From CAVVIO01 sp963748095 (GTDB lineage: Bacteria; Bacteroidota; Bacteroidia; Bacteroidales; UBA10428), in NCBI GenBank assembly GCA_963748095.1, contig CAVVIO010000051.1:1-32795 (forward strand): a DNA stretch of 32,795 nt, written 5' to 3'. The notes beneath the pieces were generated by a model, which saw nothing but the letters and a program-made list of their open reading frames with translations, ran no database searches and was not told the origin of the DNA. A program made the position numbers and the translations under genes. This document shows positions 9,921 through 18,453 of the stretch, piece after piece; within the stretch, counting starts at the first letter, position 1, and the number at the start of each line of letters is the position of its first letter.

Positions 9921-10078
9921 GCAAGACTGCGGAAGATTATTTTCATGAAGTACATTTATCTGTGTATTTCATTGTTAAACTTTGCATAGTTAAAGCCCGA
10001 CAGATCTAACAGCTGGCGAGCTCTACAAAGGATTTGTTGCCAGAATGAATTCTATGTGAAAGATATATCATTTCACCT

Positions 10079-10804
10079 TTATTGAACAAATTCCTGCTCG
10101 AACTTTACGGCTTCCGGAAATAAAATATTGTTCTCAAGATGAATATGACGGTGCAGGTCCTCTTCAAATTCCTTTAACTGATTCATGGTAACTTCATACG
10201 TCATGCAAGCATCAGCCGGAATAATATAATTGTCTGATAATTTTGAAATCATATCGAAACGATCTCCTTCCTGTTGATGTTCACTAATCATCATCTCAAT
10301 AGGATTCGATACCGTACCAAACGGAGGTTGCCTGTATTCCGACTGTCCTCGCTTTGCTTCCGCTAATCTTTTAATATGCGGAAATAAGATCATCTCTTCT
10401 TTTTGCATGTGCATGGTCAGATTACCGGCTGCTGTATTGAACAAGTCATTTATCTCGCGTAGTTCGGGATGATGATCGCCATGCTTCAAACATATTTTAT
10501 CGAGATTTTGAAGAATAACTGGAATGTTTTTTCGAACATAAGCATGGTGTTTTTTTACAATGTAATCCGACAATTCATCAAGTTGCAGACTGCTGATGTA
10601 AAGCGTATCAGAATCCTGTTGCTTCAGCACCATTTCAAGTTGTTTTATTGTGTCATCCGTATTTATTCCAGCTTTATTACAGGCATCTTCTATGCTTTGA
10701 TAACCTCCGCAACAAAAATCAATATGATGCGACTGGAAAAATGAAGCGGTTCTGAAATTCATTTTAACTACCTCTCCTACCTGTGTGCCTGAAGATATTT
10801 TCAT
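10079..10804 (-). CDS. ric: Iron-sulfur cluster repair di-iron protein (RIC/YtfE/ScdA)
   Basis: A 241-residue cytosolic protein. An N-terminal ScdA/DUF542 domain carries HIDFCCGGYQS (Cys31-Cys32). A hemerythrin-like four-helix bundle follows with the di-iron ligands spread as His/Glu motifs (KKHHAYV, HGDHHPEL, HMQKEEMILFPH, EHQQEG, HRHIHLENNILFPE). Family knowledge: RIC proteins repair Fe-S clusters damaged by nitric oxide or oxidants, and the di-iron site may donate iron. Length and architecture are complete. It is transcribed alone, convergent with the unrecognised gene at 9384. Control is unusually clear: a TACCTTTG -7 box at 10831-10838 sits just downstream of a perfect 12-base-arm palindrome at 10848-10877. 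That fits switch-like induction by a nitrosative or redox regulator, which is not encoded in the window. Confidence 0.93.
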   Translation of the reverse strand: MKISSGTQVGEVVKMNFRTASFFQSHHIDFCCGGYQSIEDACNKAGINTDDTIKQLEMVLKQQDSDTLYISSLQLDELSDYIVKKHHAYVRKNIPVILQNLDKICLKHGDHHPELREINDLFNTAAGNLTMHMQKEEMILFPHIKRLAEAKRGQSEYRQPPFGTVSNPIEMMISEHQQEGDRFDMISKLSDNYIIPADACMTYEVTMNQLKEFEEDLHRHIHLENNILFPEAVKFEQEFVQ

Positions 10805-10830
10805 GTCATTATATTTTTTATAGTTCCTGA

Positions 10831-10838
10831 CAAAGGTA
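10831..10838 (-). promoter_or_regulatory. Bacteroidota -7 promoter box for ric
   Basis: On the minus strand this reads TACCTTTG, an exact match to TAnnTTTG, 27 bases upstream of the ric start codon. The -33 region falls inside the palindrome at 10848-10877, which places transcription under direct control of whatever binds there. Confidence 0.65.
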
Positions 10839-10847
10839 ACTATTTTT

Positions 10848-10877
10848 TTATAAAAGGACTAATATGTCCTTTTATAA
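10848..10877. promoter_or_regulatory. Perfect 12-base-arm palindromic operator upstream of ric
   Basis: Arms TTATAAAAGGAC and GTCCTTTTATAA are exact reverse complements around a 6-base spacer (TAATAT). The arm core AAAGGAC is the informative part. The centre lies about 37-40 bases upstream of the start inferred from the -7 box, overlapping the -33 element, a position used both by repressors and by class II activators of the CRP/FNR type. An NO-sensing Rrf2/NsrR-like or FNR-like protein is the likely binder by analogy with RIC genes elsewhere; the match to a particular family is not shown. Confidence 0.75.
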
Positions 10878-11022
10878 TTTTATATAAATTTTACACTTCC
10901 CGATAATGTTAGAACAAAGGCATATTTTATGGCAATTATTTTATTTTTATCCCGTTGAAACTTTAGCAAGTAATCGTTTATAGAAATAAAAAGTAAATTT
11001 CATTTATCAATAGAAAAGAGAA

Positions 11023-11430
11023 ATGTTCAATATCCCGATAATCAGCGATAAAAAAAGAAATATACCCCACAAAGAATATGAATTATTGTTGAAGGAAATA
11101 AACCGCCTTGAAAACAGATATTCACGCTTACCAAAAGTTATCAGGCAATTCAAAAAAATACTTAAACAAGGAAATAAAGTCGAAGATGTACAATCCTTAC
11201 AAGAAGTGGTAACCATGAATAATACTGTAAAAATCCACAATCTGGACACGAACAGTATCTACCATCTTAAAATTGTACATCCAAAATTTGAAAAAATCCA
11301 TGAATTTAAAATTTCTGTTCTTTCCCCGGTAGGAATATCTTTATATGCTCATCCTGTCGGACAGATAATTACCTGCACAACGGGACTAAATAAATACCGG
11401 CTGAAGATACTGGATATTTTCGATTGTTAG
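11023..11430 (+). CDS. Small Rnk/GreA-GreB C-terminal-domain protein
   Basis: A 135-residue cytosolic protein. Residues about 15-55 form a short charged helix or coiled coil. Residues 65-133 match the GreA/GreB C-terminal FKBP-like domain in the Rnk style (NTVKIHNLDTNSIYHLKIVHP, SVLSPVGISLYAHPVGQI). Proteins of this kind bind RNA polymerase near the secondary channel. The N-terminal helix here is too short to be a full Gre finger, so transcript cleavage is unlikely and competition with Gre factors is more plausible. The ATG at 11023 follows AT-rich DNA. It points away from ric and is followed by a 138-base gap before the TSUP gene. Confidence 0.8.
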   Translation: MFNIPIISDKKRNIPHKEYELLLKEINRLENRYSRLPKVIRQFKKILKQGNKVEDVQSLQEVVTMNNTVKIHNLDTNSIYHLKIVHPKFEKIHEFKISVLSPVGISLYAHPVGQIITCTTGLNKYRLKILDIFDC

Positions 11431-11568
11431 TCAATCAATACAAGAAACAATCAGACTATAACATTTTTTGCATTAATAATTCATAGTCAATTTTACAAGA
11501 ACTTTTGTAATTTTATTCCCATGTTATTGTATGAGAAAAACCTAGGTAATTTTATTCACAGGTAGTAT

Positions 11569-12414
11569 ATGACTGTTTTTATTTCTATCCTTTTCGGAGG
11601 GGCATTTTTTGCCGGGTTACTGGGAGCACTCACTGGTCTGGGAGGCGGTGTTATAATCGTGCCTTTGTTAACGTTGGGATTCGGAGTTGATATACGCTAT
11701 GCTATCGGGGCATCTTTGATATCTGTTATCGCTACTTCATCGGGGGCTGCAGCAGCATATGTAAAAGAAGGGATCTCCAATATCCGTATCGGCATGTTCC
11801 TCGAGATAGCCACTACAACAGGTGCAATTGGCGGTGCGGCACTTGCTTTTATTGCTCCCACCCATATTATTGCTATCATTTTTGGTGTCGTATTACTTTA
11901 TTCGGCAGCAGTTTCCTTTAAGAAAAAAACAGAGAATACAATTACTATTGTACCTGCTGATTATAAGCCGGACAGGCTTTCTCGTTTATTAAAACCAGGC
12001 GGAAGTTATATGAGTGAGCAGGGAAATGTAAAATATACTGTACAGCATCTGAAAGGCGGATTTTTAATGATGATACTGGCCGGAGTACTTTCAGGATTGC
12101 TGGGTATCGGATCGGGAGCATTAAAAGTGATCGCCATGGATTCGGTAATGAAAATACCTTTCAAAGTTTCTACCACCACCAGCAATTTTATGATCGGTGT
12201 AACTGCAGCAGCGAGCGCCGGTATTTACCTCTCCAGGGGATATATCGATCCGGTACTGTCGATGCCTGTAATGCTGGGAGTATTGGCAGGTTCTCTGATA
12301 GGCGCCAAACTACTGATGAAAGCAAGGACAAAATCCGTACGGATCATCTTTGCCATTGTAATTGCTTTATTAGCCATGGAAATGATGTATAACGGAATTA
12401 CAAAAAATATCTGA
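11569..12414 (+). CDS. TSUP (TauE/SafE) family anion exporter
   Basis: A 281-residue inner-membrane protein with about eight hydrophobic helices and the paired glycine-rich TSUP repeats (GALTGLGGGVIIVPLLT near residue 20; SGLLGIGSGALKV near residue 180). The family moves sulfite, sulfonates, thiosulfate and related sulfur-containing anions; the substrate here is unknown. The stop codon overlaps the ATG of the DUF1634 gene by one base, showing translational coupling. An arsenic-type operon starts about 100 bases after the pair. Upstream, a short inverted repeat (TTACAA-N6-TTGTAA, 11493-11510) may be a weak operator. Confidence 0.88.
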   Translation: MTVFISILFGGAFFAGLLGALTGLGGGVIIVPLLTLGFGVDIRYAIGASLISVIATSSGAAAAYVKEGISNIRIGMFLEIATTTGAIGGAALAFIAPTHIIAIIFGVVLLYSAAVSFKKKTENTITIVPADYKPDRLSRLLKPGGSYMSEQGNVKYTVQHLKGGFLMMILAGVLSGLLGIGSGALKVIAMDSVMKIPFKVSTTTSNFMIGVTAAASAGIYLSRGYIDPVLSMPVMLGVLAGSLIGAKLLMKARTKSVRIIFAIVIALLAMEMMYNGITKNI

Positions 12415-12800
12415 TGCCTCGAAAATCCTTGAAAACGTGGAGCGATCGTGATATGGAAACCATTATGGGGTCGTTGTTACGTACCGGGGTGTTCATCGCT
12501 GCCGGAATTGTAATTGCCGGTGGAATTTTATTCTTAATTCAGCATCCGCAGGTAGTTCCTGCTTACAGTACTTTTATAGGCGAACCAGCTCGGCTTCGCC
12601 ATATTCATGTTATCCTTCAAGAAGCTTTTGCATTCAAAAGCAGGGCTGTCATCCAGTTGGGACTTCTTATACTGATTGCTACGCCTGTTGCCCGGGTTAT
12701 CTTTTCATTGGCGGGATTTATAATTGAAAAGGACCGGGTTTACATCGTTATTACCTTTATAGTACTTAGCGTACTCTTTTACAGCCTGTTTTGGGGATGA
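12414..12800 (+). CDS. DUF1634 membrane protein, TSUP partner
   Basis: A 128-residue protein with three hydrophobic helices (FIAAGIVIAGGILFLI, QLGLLILIATPVARVIF, VYIVITFIVLSVLFYSLF). It matches the DUF1634 family, which is commonly found directly after a TauE/SafE permease. Here the start codon shares one base with the upstream stop, so the two are almost certainly made together. It is probably a small subunit that modulates or completes the exporter; no biochemical role is established. Confidence 0.82.
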   Translation: MPRKSLKTWSDRDMETIMGSLLRTGVFIAAGIVIAGGILFLIQHPQVVPAYSTFIGEPARLRHIHVILQEAFAFKSRAVIQLGLLILIATPVARVIFSLAGFIIEKDRVYIVITFIVLSVLFYSLFWG

Positions 12801-12896
12801 TAAATTGACAGGTAAAAGGTAATAATATTAATATGTGAATATTTATTTAGCATTTAAAAAAATCTTTACTTTTACCCGATAAATACTGAAACAACA

Positions 12897-13196
12897 ATGA
12901 ATCAAAAAGAAATCGTTACCGATGAGCAAAAACGGCTTGCCCGCTATGCCAAAGCAATGGGGCATCCTATCCGGATGTATGTACTGGAACTTTTATCGAA
13001 GCAATCCTGCTGTTACAGCGGCGACCTTTCGGAAGTTCTTCCTATTGCTAAATCAACACTTTCGCAACATCTGAAAGAACTGAAAGATGCGGGACTCATC
13101 CAGGGAGAAACTGAGCCTCCCCGGATAAAATACTGTATCCATGAGGAAAACTGGAAACAGGCGAAATTTTTATTTGAAAAATTTCTGAATACTTAA
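12897..13196 (+). CDS. arsR: ArsR-family metalloid-responsive repressor
   Basis: A 99-residue winged-helix repressor. The DNA-reading helix is in PIAKSTLSQHLKELKDAGLI (about 52-71). A vicinal cysteine pair lies in SKQSCCYSGDL just before the recognition region, and another Cys lies in IKYCIHE. Closely spaced thiols in this place fit As(III) or other soft-metal sensing, which would release DNA. The gene leads a five-gene plus-strand run (arsR, arsE, arsF, arsG, permease). A compound inverted-repeat site lies directly after its stop, at 13202-13239, rather than upstream of its start. Confidence 0.9.
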   Translation: MNQKEIVTDEQKRLARYAKAMGHPIRMYVLELLSKQSCCYSGDLSEVLPIAKSTLSQHLKELKDAGLIQGETEPPRIKYCIHEENWKQAKFLFEKFLNT

Positions 13197-13201
13197 AAAA
13201 T

Positions 13202-13239
13202 TTCGTAACATTGTTCGTGTTTTTACGAATAACGAACAA
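13202..13239. promoter_or_regulatory. Interlocked inverted repeats between arsR and arsE
   Basis: Two overlapping perfect inverted repeats fill the 56-base gap: TTCGTAA (13202-13208) with TTACGAA (13223-13229), and TTGTTCGT (13211-13218) with ACGAACAA (13232-13239). They form four TTCGT half-sites, two in each direction. This fits an ArsR operator controlling an internal promoter, or alternative RNA hairpins that tune arsE translation. Confidence 0.55.
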
Positions 13240-13252
13240 ACAACTTAATTGT

Positions 13253-13492
13253 ATGGAAATTAAAATTTTAGGATCAGGATGTGCCCGTTGTCAGTCACTT
13301 GAAAAGACAACAAGAGAAGCTATATCAGAACTGGGTTTAAATGCTACTGTCGAGAAAGTGGAAGATATTCAGAAGATCATGGAATATGGTGTAATGCGTA
13401 CTCCCGGATTGGTAATAAATGAAAAAGTTATCCTCACCGGACAGGTACCCAGGTTGACCGAGCTAAAGGAATTACTAACCAAAAACCAGTAA
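13253..13492 (+). CDS. arsE: ArsE-like thioredoxin-fold redox protein
   Basis: A 79-residue single-domain thioredoxin-fold protein with active-site CARC (Cys10, Cys13) and the cis-proline segment RTPGLVINEKV, as in the redox-active disulfide protein 2 (TIGR00412) family. The ATG at 13253 is chosen; a TTG 42 bases upstream lies inside the operator and gives an unnatural N-terminus. In Bacteroides, arsE with arsF and arsG is reported to act in reducing nitro-aromatic arsenicals and extruding the trivalent amino-aromatic products. This order (E, F, G) is the same here. Six bases separate it from arsF. The Ars assignment rests on synteny as well as fold. Confidence 0.82.
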   Translation: MEIKILGSGCARCQSLEKTTREAISELGLNATVEKVEDIQKIMEYGVMRTPGLVINEKVILTGQVPRLTELKELLTKNQ

Positions 13493-13498
13493 TACAAA

Positions 13499-13909
13499 AT
13501 GAAATCAATCAGTACATTATTTGTAATGATGTTTTTCGTTGCGATGAATACATCCTGCAACGGACAAACTGATAAAAGTGAAAATATTACCAAAACAGCA
13601 AAGACCAGTGCAATTAACGTGTACTATTTTCATTACACCCACAGGTGTGTAACCTGCATGTCCGTCGAAAACGTGTCAAAAAAGGCTGTAAACGATTTGT
13701 ATGGTAACAACGTAAGTTTTGCAAGTTATAATCTTGAAGAAACTGAAGGGGAAGCAAAGGGAAAAGAATTAGGTGTTTCCGGGCAGACTTTATTAATTGT
13801 TTCGGGCGATACTAAAATTGATCTCACCAATGAAGGTTTTTTGAATGCACGGAGTAATCCTGAAAAACTAAAGCAAATCATTAAAGAGAAAATCGATCCG
13901 CTTTTATAA
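13499..13909 (+). CDS. arsF: ArsF-like lipoprotein with thioredoxin-like CxxC
   Basis: A 136-residue exported protein. The signal (residues 1-20) ends in AMNTSC, consistent with a lipoprotein. The mature part has YFHYTHRCVTCMSVE (Cys50, Cys53) and a thioredoxin-like pattern. It matches the family annotated as nitrophenyl compound nitroreductase subunit ArsF. The protein is probably anchored at the periplasmic face, passing electrons together with the DsbD-like ArsG. The stop is two bases before the arsG start. No flavin-binding site is visible, so any nitroreductase activity must depend on partners. Confidence 0.82.
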   Translation: MKSISTLFVMMFFVAMNTSCNGQTDKSENITKTAKTSAINVYYFHYTHRCVTCMSVENVSKKAVNDLYGNNVSFASYNLEETEGEAKGKELGVSGQTLLIVSGDTKIDLTNEGFLNARSNPEKLKQIIKEKIDPLL

Positions 13910-13911
13910 GC

Positions 13912-14613
13912 ATGGAAGAAATTTTATCCGGTTTATATTCCAGCAGTACCATTCCGGTATTGTCAGCAATGATTCTGGGGTTGATGACAGCTATCAGCCC
14001 TTGTCCGCTGGCTACAAATATTACTGCTATCGGGTATATCAGTAAAGACATTGCAAACCGGAACCGGGTGTTTTTCAATGGAGTAGTTTATACTCTTGGA
14101 AGAGCCCTCTCCTATACTGTTCTTGCTTTAATACTGTTTGCAGGGGCCGACCGGTTTAAAATTTCAGCTGTATTTCAACTATATGGTGAAAAAGTTATCG
14201 GCCCACTGCTTATTCTGATAGGTCTGATCTTACTTGGAATTATAAAACTCAACTTCCCTGCTTTCAATAATCTCACAGCGAAATTTCATAATAAAAAGAA
14301 ATATTCCTATTTGAATATGCTGGGGCTTGGTATTATTTTCGCACTTGCTTTTTGTCCATACAGCGGTGTACTGTATTTCGGAATGTTAATTCCCATGACC
14401 ATTAAAAGTGCATCGGGATTATACCTGCCTGTAATTTTTGCAATTGCAACCGGAATTCCGGTACTTGTATTCGCATGGTTGCTTGCCTACTCGGTTTCAG
14501 GAGTCGGAAAACTTTATAACCGGCTGAAATTCTTTGAAATTTGGTTTCGAAGGGTCATTTCAGTTCTTTTCATTGGTGTAGGCATATATTATATTATAAT
14601 TATCTGGATATAG
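13912..14613 (+). CDS. arsG: ArsG-like DsbD/CcdA-family membrane protein
   Basis: A 233-residue inner-membrane protein with about six helices. It has the paired cysteines of the CcdA/DsbD core: Cys31 in ISPCPLATN and Cys148 in LAFCPYSG. In DsbD relatives these cysteines carry reducing power across the membrane. The ArsG subgroup is described as an efflux permease for trivalent amino-aromatic arsenicals. From sequence, electron transfer to ArsF looks at least as likely as direct transport. It lies in a tight run with arsE and arsF and is followed after 12 bases by the permease gene. Confidence 0.83.
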   Translation: MEEILSGLYSSSTIPVLSAMILGLMTAISPCPLATNITAIGYISKDIANRNRVFFNGVVYTLGRALSYTVLALILFAGADRFKISAVFQLYGEKVIGPLLILIGLILLGIIKLNFPAFNNLTAKFHNKKKYSYLNMLGLGIIFALAFCPYSGVLYFGMLIPMTIKSASGLYLPVIFAIATGIPVLVFAWLLAYSVSGVGKLYNRLKFFEIWFRRVISVLFIGVGIYYIIIIWI

Positions 14614-14625
14614 AAAATTTCAATT

Positions 14626-15676
14626 ATGGCACTTGTCAATTCCCGAACACTCGGGTTGAATATAACAAAAAAGAACATCTATGTGATGATCCTGCTTCTT
14701 GTAGCATGGATCGTGGTATATACCCAACTCCAAAGGGCATGCTGATTTCATTATCCGGATATTACCTCTGGAAAGTGGAAAACATCTCACGGAAAGCATT
14801 CGTTTTTTTATTTTCGAGGTACCGAAAGTGATGCTGCTATTAGTACTCATCATTTTTGTTGTGGGCATTGTACGCTCTTACTTTTCGCCGGAAAAAACCC
14901 GGAAAGCACTCGAAGGAAAATCATTATTCACGGGTAACGTATTGGCGGCCGGTTTGGGAATCGTCACCCCTTTTTGTTCCTGCTCTGCCATACCATTGTT
15001 TTTGGGATTTGTGGAAGCAGGAATACCGCTTGGTGTAACTTTTTCCTTTTTAATCGCCGCCCCTATGATCAACGAAGTTGCACTGGTATTACTAATCGGA
15101 CTCTTCGGATGGAAGACAGCATTAATATATGTGGTAACCGGGCTGGCCATTGCAATTCTGGCTGGCTGGATCCTGGAAAAACTTAAATTACAGAAGTATG
15201 TTGCCGACTGGGTATATAAAACACACGCTAACAGAGTAAATGAATTACAGCATAAACTTTCATTCTCCGATCGTATAAATACCGGGTACGAAGCTGTAAA
15301 AGAAATCGTGGGGAAAATATGGCCGTATATAATTGCAGGAATTGCAATAGGTGCAGGAGCTCATGGTTATATTCCCGATAATTATCTTTCAAAGCTCCTT
15401 GGAAACCAGAATGGATTTGCCGTTCCCCTGGCTATTTTAATTGGCATTCCCCTATATTCCAATGCTGCCGGAATTGTACCAATTGTTAGTGTATTAATAG
15501 AGAAAGGAGTGTCACTGGGCACTGCCCTGGCATTTATGATGTCCGTGATCGGTTTATCATTGCCCGAGATGATTATACTGAAAAAAGTGCTGAAATGGCA
15601 GTTAATTGCTATTTTTATCGGAATTGTAGCCGTCGGGATCATTATTGTCGGCTTTGTTTTTAATTATGTATTTTGA
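14626..15676 (+). pseudogene. ArsP-like permease (PF03773 type), one-base frameshift
   Basis: The ATG at 14626 opens 39 codons (MALVNSRTLGLNITKKNIYV, then a hydrophobic helix) that stop at 14743. The next frame, readable from before 14760 to 15676, holds the rest of the permease. Dropping one base near 14740 joins them smoothly (LQRAADFIIRILPLESGKHL) into a 349-residue protein of normal family length. Downstream are FFIFEVPKVM, the signature TPFCSCSAIPLFLG, IAAPMINEVAL and a second repeat with LYSNAAGIVPIV. ArsP relatives export trivalent methyl- and aromatic arsenicals; the Cys-Ser-Cys motif fits soft-metalloid handling. It closes the arsEFG run. A GTG/ATG at 14828-14831 could start a truncated form lacking the first helix. 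Either a real frameshift or a sequencing insertion is possible. Confidence 0.85.
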
Positions 15677-15688
15677 AATTTCAAAATA

Positions 15689-15733
15689 AAAAAAGGCTGT
15701 CTAAAAATATAAATTTGTTAGACAGCCTTTTTT
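15689..15733. terminator. Bidirectional Rho-independent terminator
   Basis: A perfect 16-base stem (core GGCTGTCTAA with TTAGACAGCC) has a 13-base loop. A-tracts on the left and T-tracts on the right make it work in both directions. It sits between the permease (plus) and the M3 peptidase (minus), whose ends converge here. Confidence 0.93.
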
Positions 15734-15769
15734 GTATTTATTTTAAATCAAAATTATCGCAATCCCATT

Positions 15770-17893
15770 CTAATTGATTAATCCCCTGTCTTTCAACATA
15801 GGTGTAATATCCGGTTTGTTTCCATAAAAATCGTAAAACATCTTATTGTAATCTATAGTATTCCCCCTTGATAAGATCATGTCACGGAACCGTTGTCCGT
15901 TTTCACGGGTCAAGCCACCATGATTCTCAAACCATGAATATACATCGTCATCCAGCATTTCGGTCCACAAGTAAGCATAATATCCTGCTGAATAGCCATT
16001 CCCCCAGATGTGCAGGAAGTAACTGGAACGGTAACGCGGGGGAACCTGTGGTAAATTAATTTTATCCCGGGTCAATGCTTCTGTTTCAAAATTATCTGCT
16101 GACTTCACTGAATCGCCGGCCGGAATGGTATGCCATGCCATATCGAGGTCCGCGGCTGCAAGAAGTTCTGTTAACATATATCCCTGGTTAAAAGTAGACG
16201 ACTTCTTGATTTTTTCCACCAGTGACTCTGGCATTGGTTCACCGGTTTTGTAATTTTTGGCATAATGACTCAGAACCTTAGGATCGAGTGCCCAGTGTTC
16301 GTTAAACTGAGAAGGTAACTCAACAAAATCACGTGCCACATTGGTCCCCGACAGCGTGGGATATGTCTGATCGGCAAAAAATCCATGTAAAGCATGACCA
16401 AACTCGTGAAACATGGTGGTCACATCATCGTAGCTGATTAGAGCCGGTTCGCCGGGAGCCGGTTTTGCAAAATTACATACATTGTAAATTACCGGTTTGG
16501 TCCCTAACAATTTTGATTGTCCTACCACATTACTCATCCAGGCCCCTCCGGACTTGTTATCGCGCTGAAAATAGTCGCAATAAAACAATCCAATTGCACT
16601 GCTGTCTTTATCAAGTACTTCATAAACACGAACATCTTTCTGATAAACCGGAATATCAGTCCGTCTTTTAAATGTCAGTCCGTAAAGCTGGTTGGCGGCA
16701 TAAAATACACCGTTTTCCAACACATTGTACAATTCAAAATAAGGTTTTACCTGACTTTCATCCAATGCATAGCGGGCTTTTTTCACCTTTGCGGCATAAA
16801 AATTCCAATCCCAGGGTTGCAATTCAAAGCCCCCCTTTTCTTTATTGATCAAAGACTGCAAATCGGCAGCTTCATTTTTTGCTTTTGCAGTAGCAGGGCC
16901 TACCAAATTTTTTAAAAACGCTTGAACGGTCTCAGGTGTTTTAGCCATCTGATCCTGTAATTGCCATGCAGCAAAGTCAGGAAATCCAAGCAGTTTTGCC
17001 TTTTCGGCCCTGATTTCAGCCAGTCTTATAATGGTTTGGCGGGTGTCATTTTTATCGCCCTTTTCGGTACGTGTCCACGATGCTTCAAATAATTTATGCC
17101 GTGTATCGCGATTTTCGAGGGATCGTAATGCAGGTTGTTGCGTGGTATTCTGTAAGGCAAAGAGGTATTTTCCTGAATCTCCGGCAGCATCGGCATCCTG
17201 TGCTAACGCTTTTATGGCAGCATCTGAAAGACCTTTGAGATCAGACTTGTCATTAACAACCAGACCACCTGCTTTTGTAGCTGCCAGCAACTTGTTGGTA
17301 AACTGTGCACTCAACAAAGCATCTTCTTCATTGAGTTTTTTCAGTTTTGTTTTATTCTCTTCAGAAAGATTCGCTCCTGCCCTCATAAATTCTTCATGAT
17401 AGTAGTCCAGTAACCGTGCAGATTCCGGATCGAGTTTCAGCGTATCTTTCTGGCTGTAAATTGTATTTATCCGTTCAAAAAGTTTCGAATTAAGAAAAAT
17501 AGCATCTTGTTGTGCTGCCAGTTTAGGCGCAAACTCCTCCTGAAGTGATTGTAAAACAGAATCGGTATTGGCGCCAGCAAGCATTTCGAAAACATTGTTG
17601 ACACGTGTGAGCAACTGACCGCTTTTTTCCAGGGCAACCAACGTATTTTTAAAAGTTGGTTTTTCCGGGTTATTCGCAATCGTATCAATTTCAGCCAATT
17701 GATTTTTAATGCCTTGTTCAAATGCCGGAGCAAAATCACTATCAGTAATTTTTGTGAAATCAGGCGCCTGGAAAGGCAGTGTACTCGGTTTCAATAAGGG
17801 ATTTTCCATAGAACTTTTTTCTCCCGATTTTTGATTGCATGCCACACAGAACATAAGCAGCATGACGGATGTTAAAATTGAAATTTTCCTCAT
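15770..17893 (-). CDS. dcp: M3-family peptidyl-dipeptidase (Dcp-like), lipoprotein
   Basis: A 707-residue zinc peptidase. The N-terminus is a lipoprotein signal with lipobox FCVAC (Cys19), so the enzyme is membrane-anchored in the periplasm, unlike the cytosolic E. coli Dcp. The catalytic domain has TTMFHEFGHALHGFF (His496, Glu497, His500 as zinc ligands and base) and the third ligand Glu525 in DFVELPSQFNEHW. The substrate-contacting YRSSYFLHIWGNGYSAGYY segment is present near the C-terminus. It removes dipeptides from the C-termini of oligopeptides. Full length. It ends against the terminator at 15689-15733 and stands alone. Confidence 0.92.
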   Translation of the reverse strand: MRKISILTSVMLLMFCVACNQKSGEKSSMENPLLKPSTLPFQAPDFTKITDSDFAPAFEQGIKNQLAEIDTIANNPEKPTFKNTLVALEKSGQLLTRVNNVFEMLAGANTDSVLQSLQEEFAPKLAAQQDAIFLNSKLFERINTIYSQKDTLKLDPESARLLDYYHEEFMRAGANLSEENKTKLKKLNEEDALLSAQFTNKLLAATKAGGLVVNDKSDLKGLSDAAIKALAQDADAAGDSGKYLFALQNTTQQPALRSLENRDTRHKLFEASWTRTEKGDKNDTRQTIIRLAEIRAEKAKLLGFPDFAAWQLQDQMAKTPETVQAFLKNLVGPATAKAKNEAADLQSLINKEKGGFELQPWDWNFYAAKVKKARYALDESQVKPYFELYNVLENGVFYAANQLYGLTFKRRTDIPVYQKDVRVYEVLDKDSSAIGLFYCDYFQRDNKSGGAWMSNVVGQSKLLGTKPVIYNVCNFAKPAPGEPALISYDDVTTMFHEFGHALHGFFADQTYPTLSGTNVARDFVELPSQFNEHWALDPKVLSHYAKNYKTGEPMPESLVEKIKKSSTFNQGYMLTELLAAADLDMAWHTIPAGDSVKSADNFETEALTRDKINLPQVPPRYRSSYFLHIWGNGYSAGYYAYLWTEMLDDDVYSWFENHGGLTRENGQRFRDMILSRGNTIDYNKMFYDFYGNKPDITPMLKDRGLIN

Positions 17894-17970
17894 GTCTATA
17901 TTATTTTATAACAAAACATTTAATAAGATATTTAATTAAAAAATTTACACCTGTATTGTTAAAAGTTATC

Positions 17971-17978
17971 CAAAATTA
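17971..17978 (-). promoter_or_regulatory. Probable -7 box for the M3 peptidase gene
   Basis: On the minus strand this reads TAATTTTG, matching TAnnTTTG, about 80 bases upstream of the dcp start. A TTG-containing -33-like element (CTTGTTG) precedes it by roughly the right distance. Confidence 0.42.
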
Positions 17979-18453
17979 CCACTTTTTGACAACAAGTTTA
18001 TATCACTATCCATTTTCGGTGAATTTTGAATATAAAAGTCCATAAATTATAATAATCAAGATGATTGTTTACTCTAAATACGATTTCTTAAATAAAAACT
18101 ATTTTCTGAAATGGCAACTCATTGCCACCTCAATGTTATGGGGGCATTTGGTATAATTATAGGAATATGCATTCAATATAATGGATGGTGAATCTGCCTA
18201 TAATTTATACAAATCTTAAAAAATGTTAAATAATTCTTCGATTGAATAACGGGGTCCAAAAGAAAACTTCCTTTTTATTTAATTTCGAGTGCATCCCAGC
18301 ATTCTATTCATTAATCCGAAACGTGCACCAGATTGCTACGTTCCTAGTTATGAAACGATTACATGATTTTTTTAGAGTCAGCATTTTGTATACACAATTT
18401 ATTTTCTCATTTTATATTGAATATACAAAAAAATAAATTAACTTCGCGAGCAA

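Noticed and set aside
14541..14831. Separate small gene bridging arsG and the permease
   Set aside because: It overlaps the end of arsG and the permease N-terminus in another frame; the permease reading with a single indel explains the region better.
18242..18436. Short frame between dcp and tetR
   Set aside because: It needs a TTG start, has no recognisable motif and lies in AT-rich intergenic DNA.
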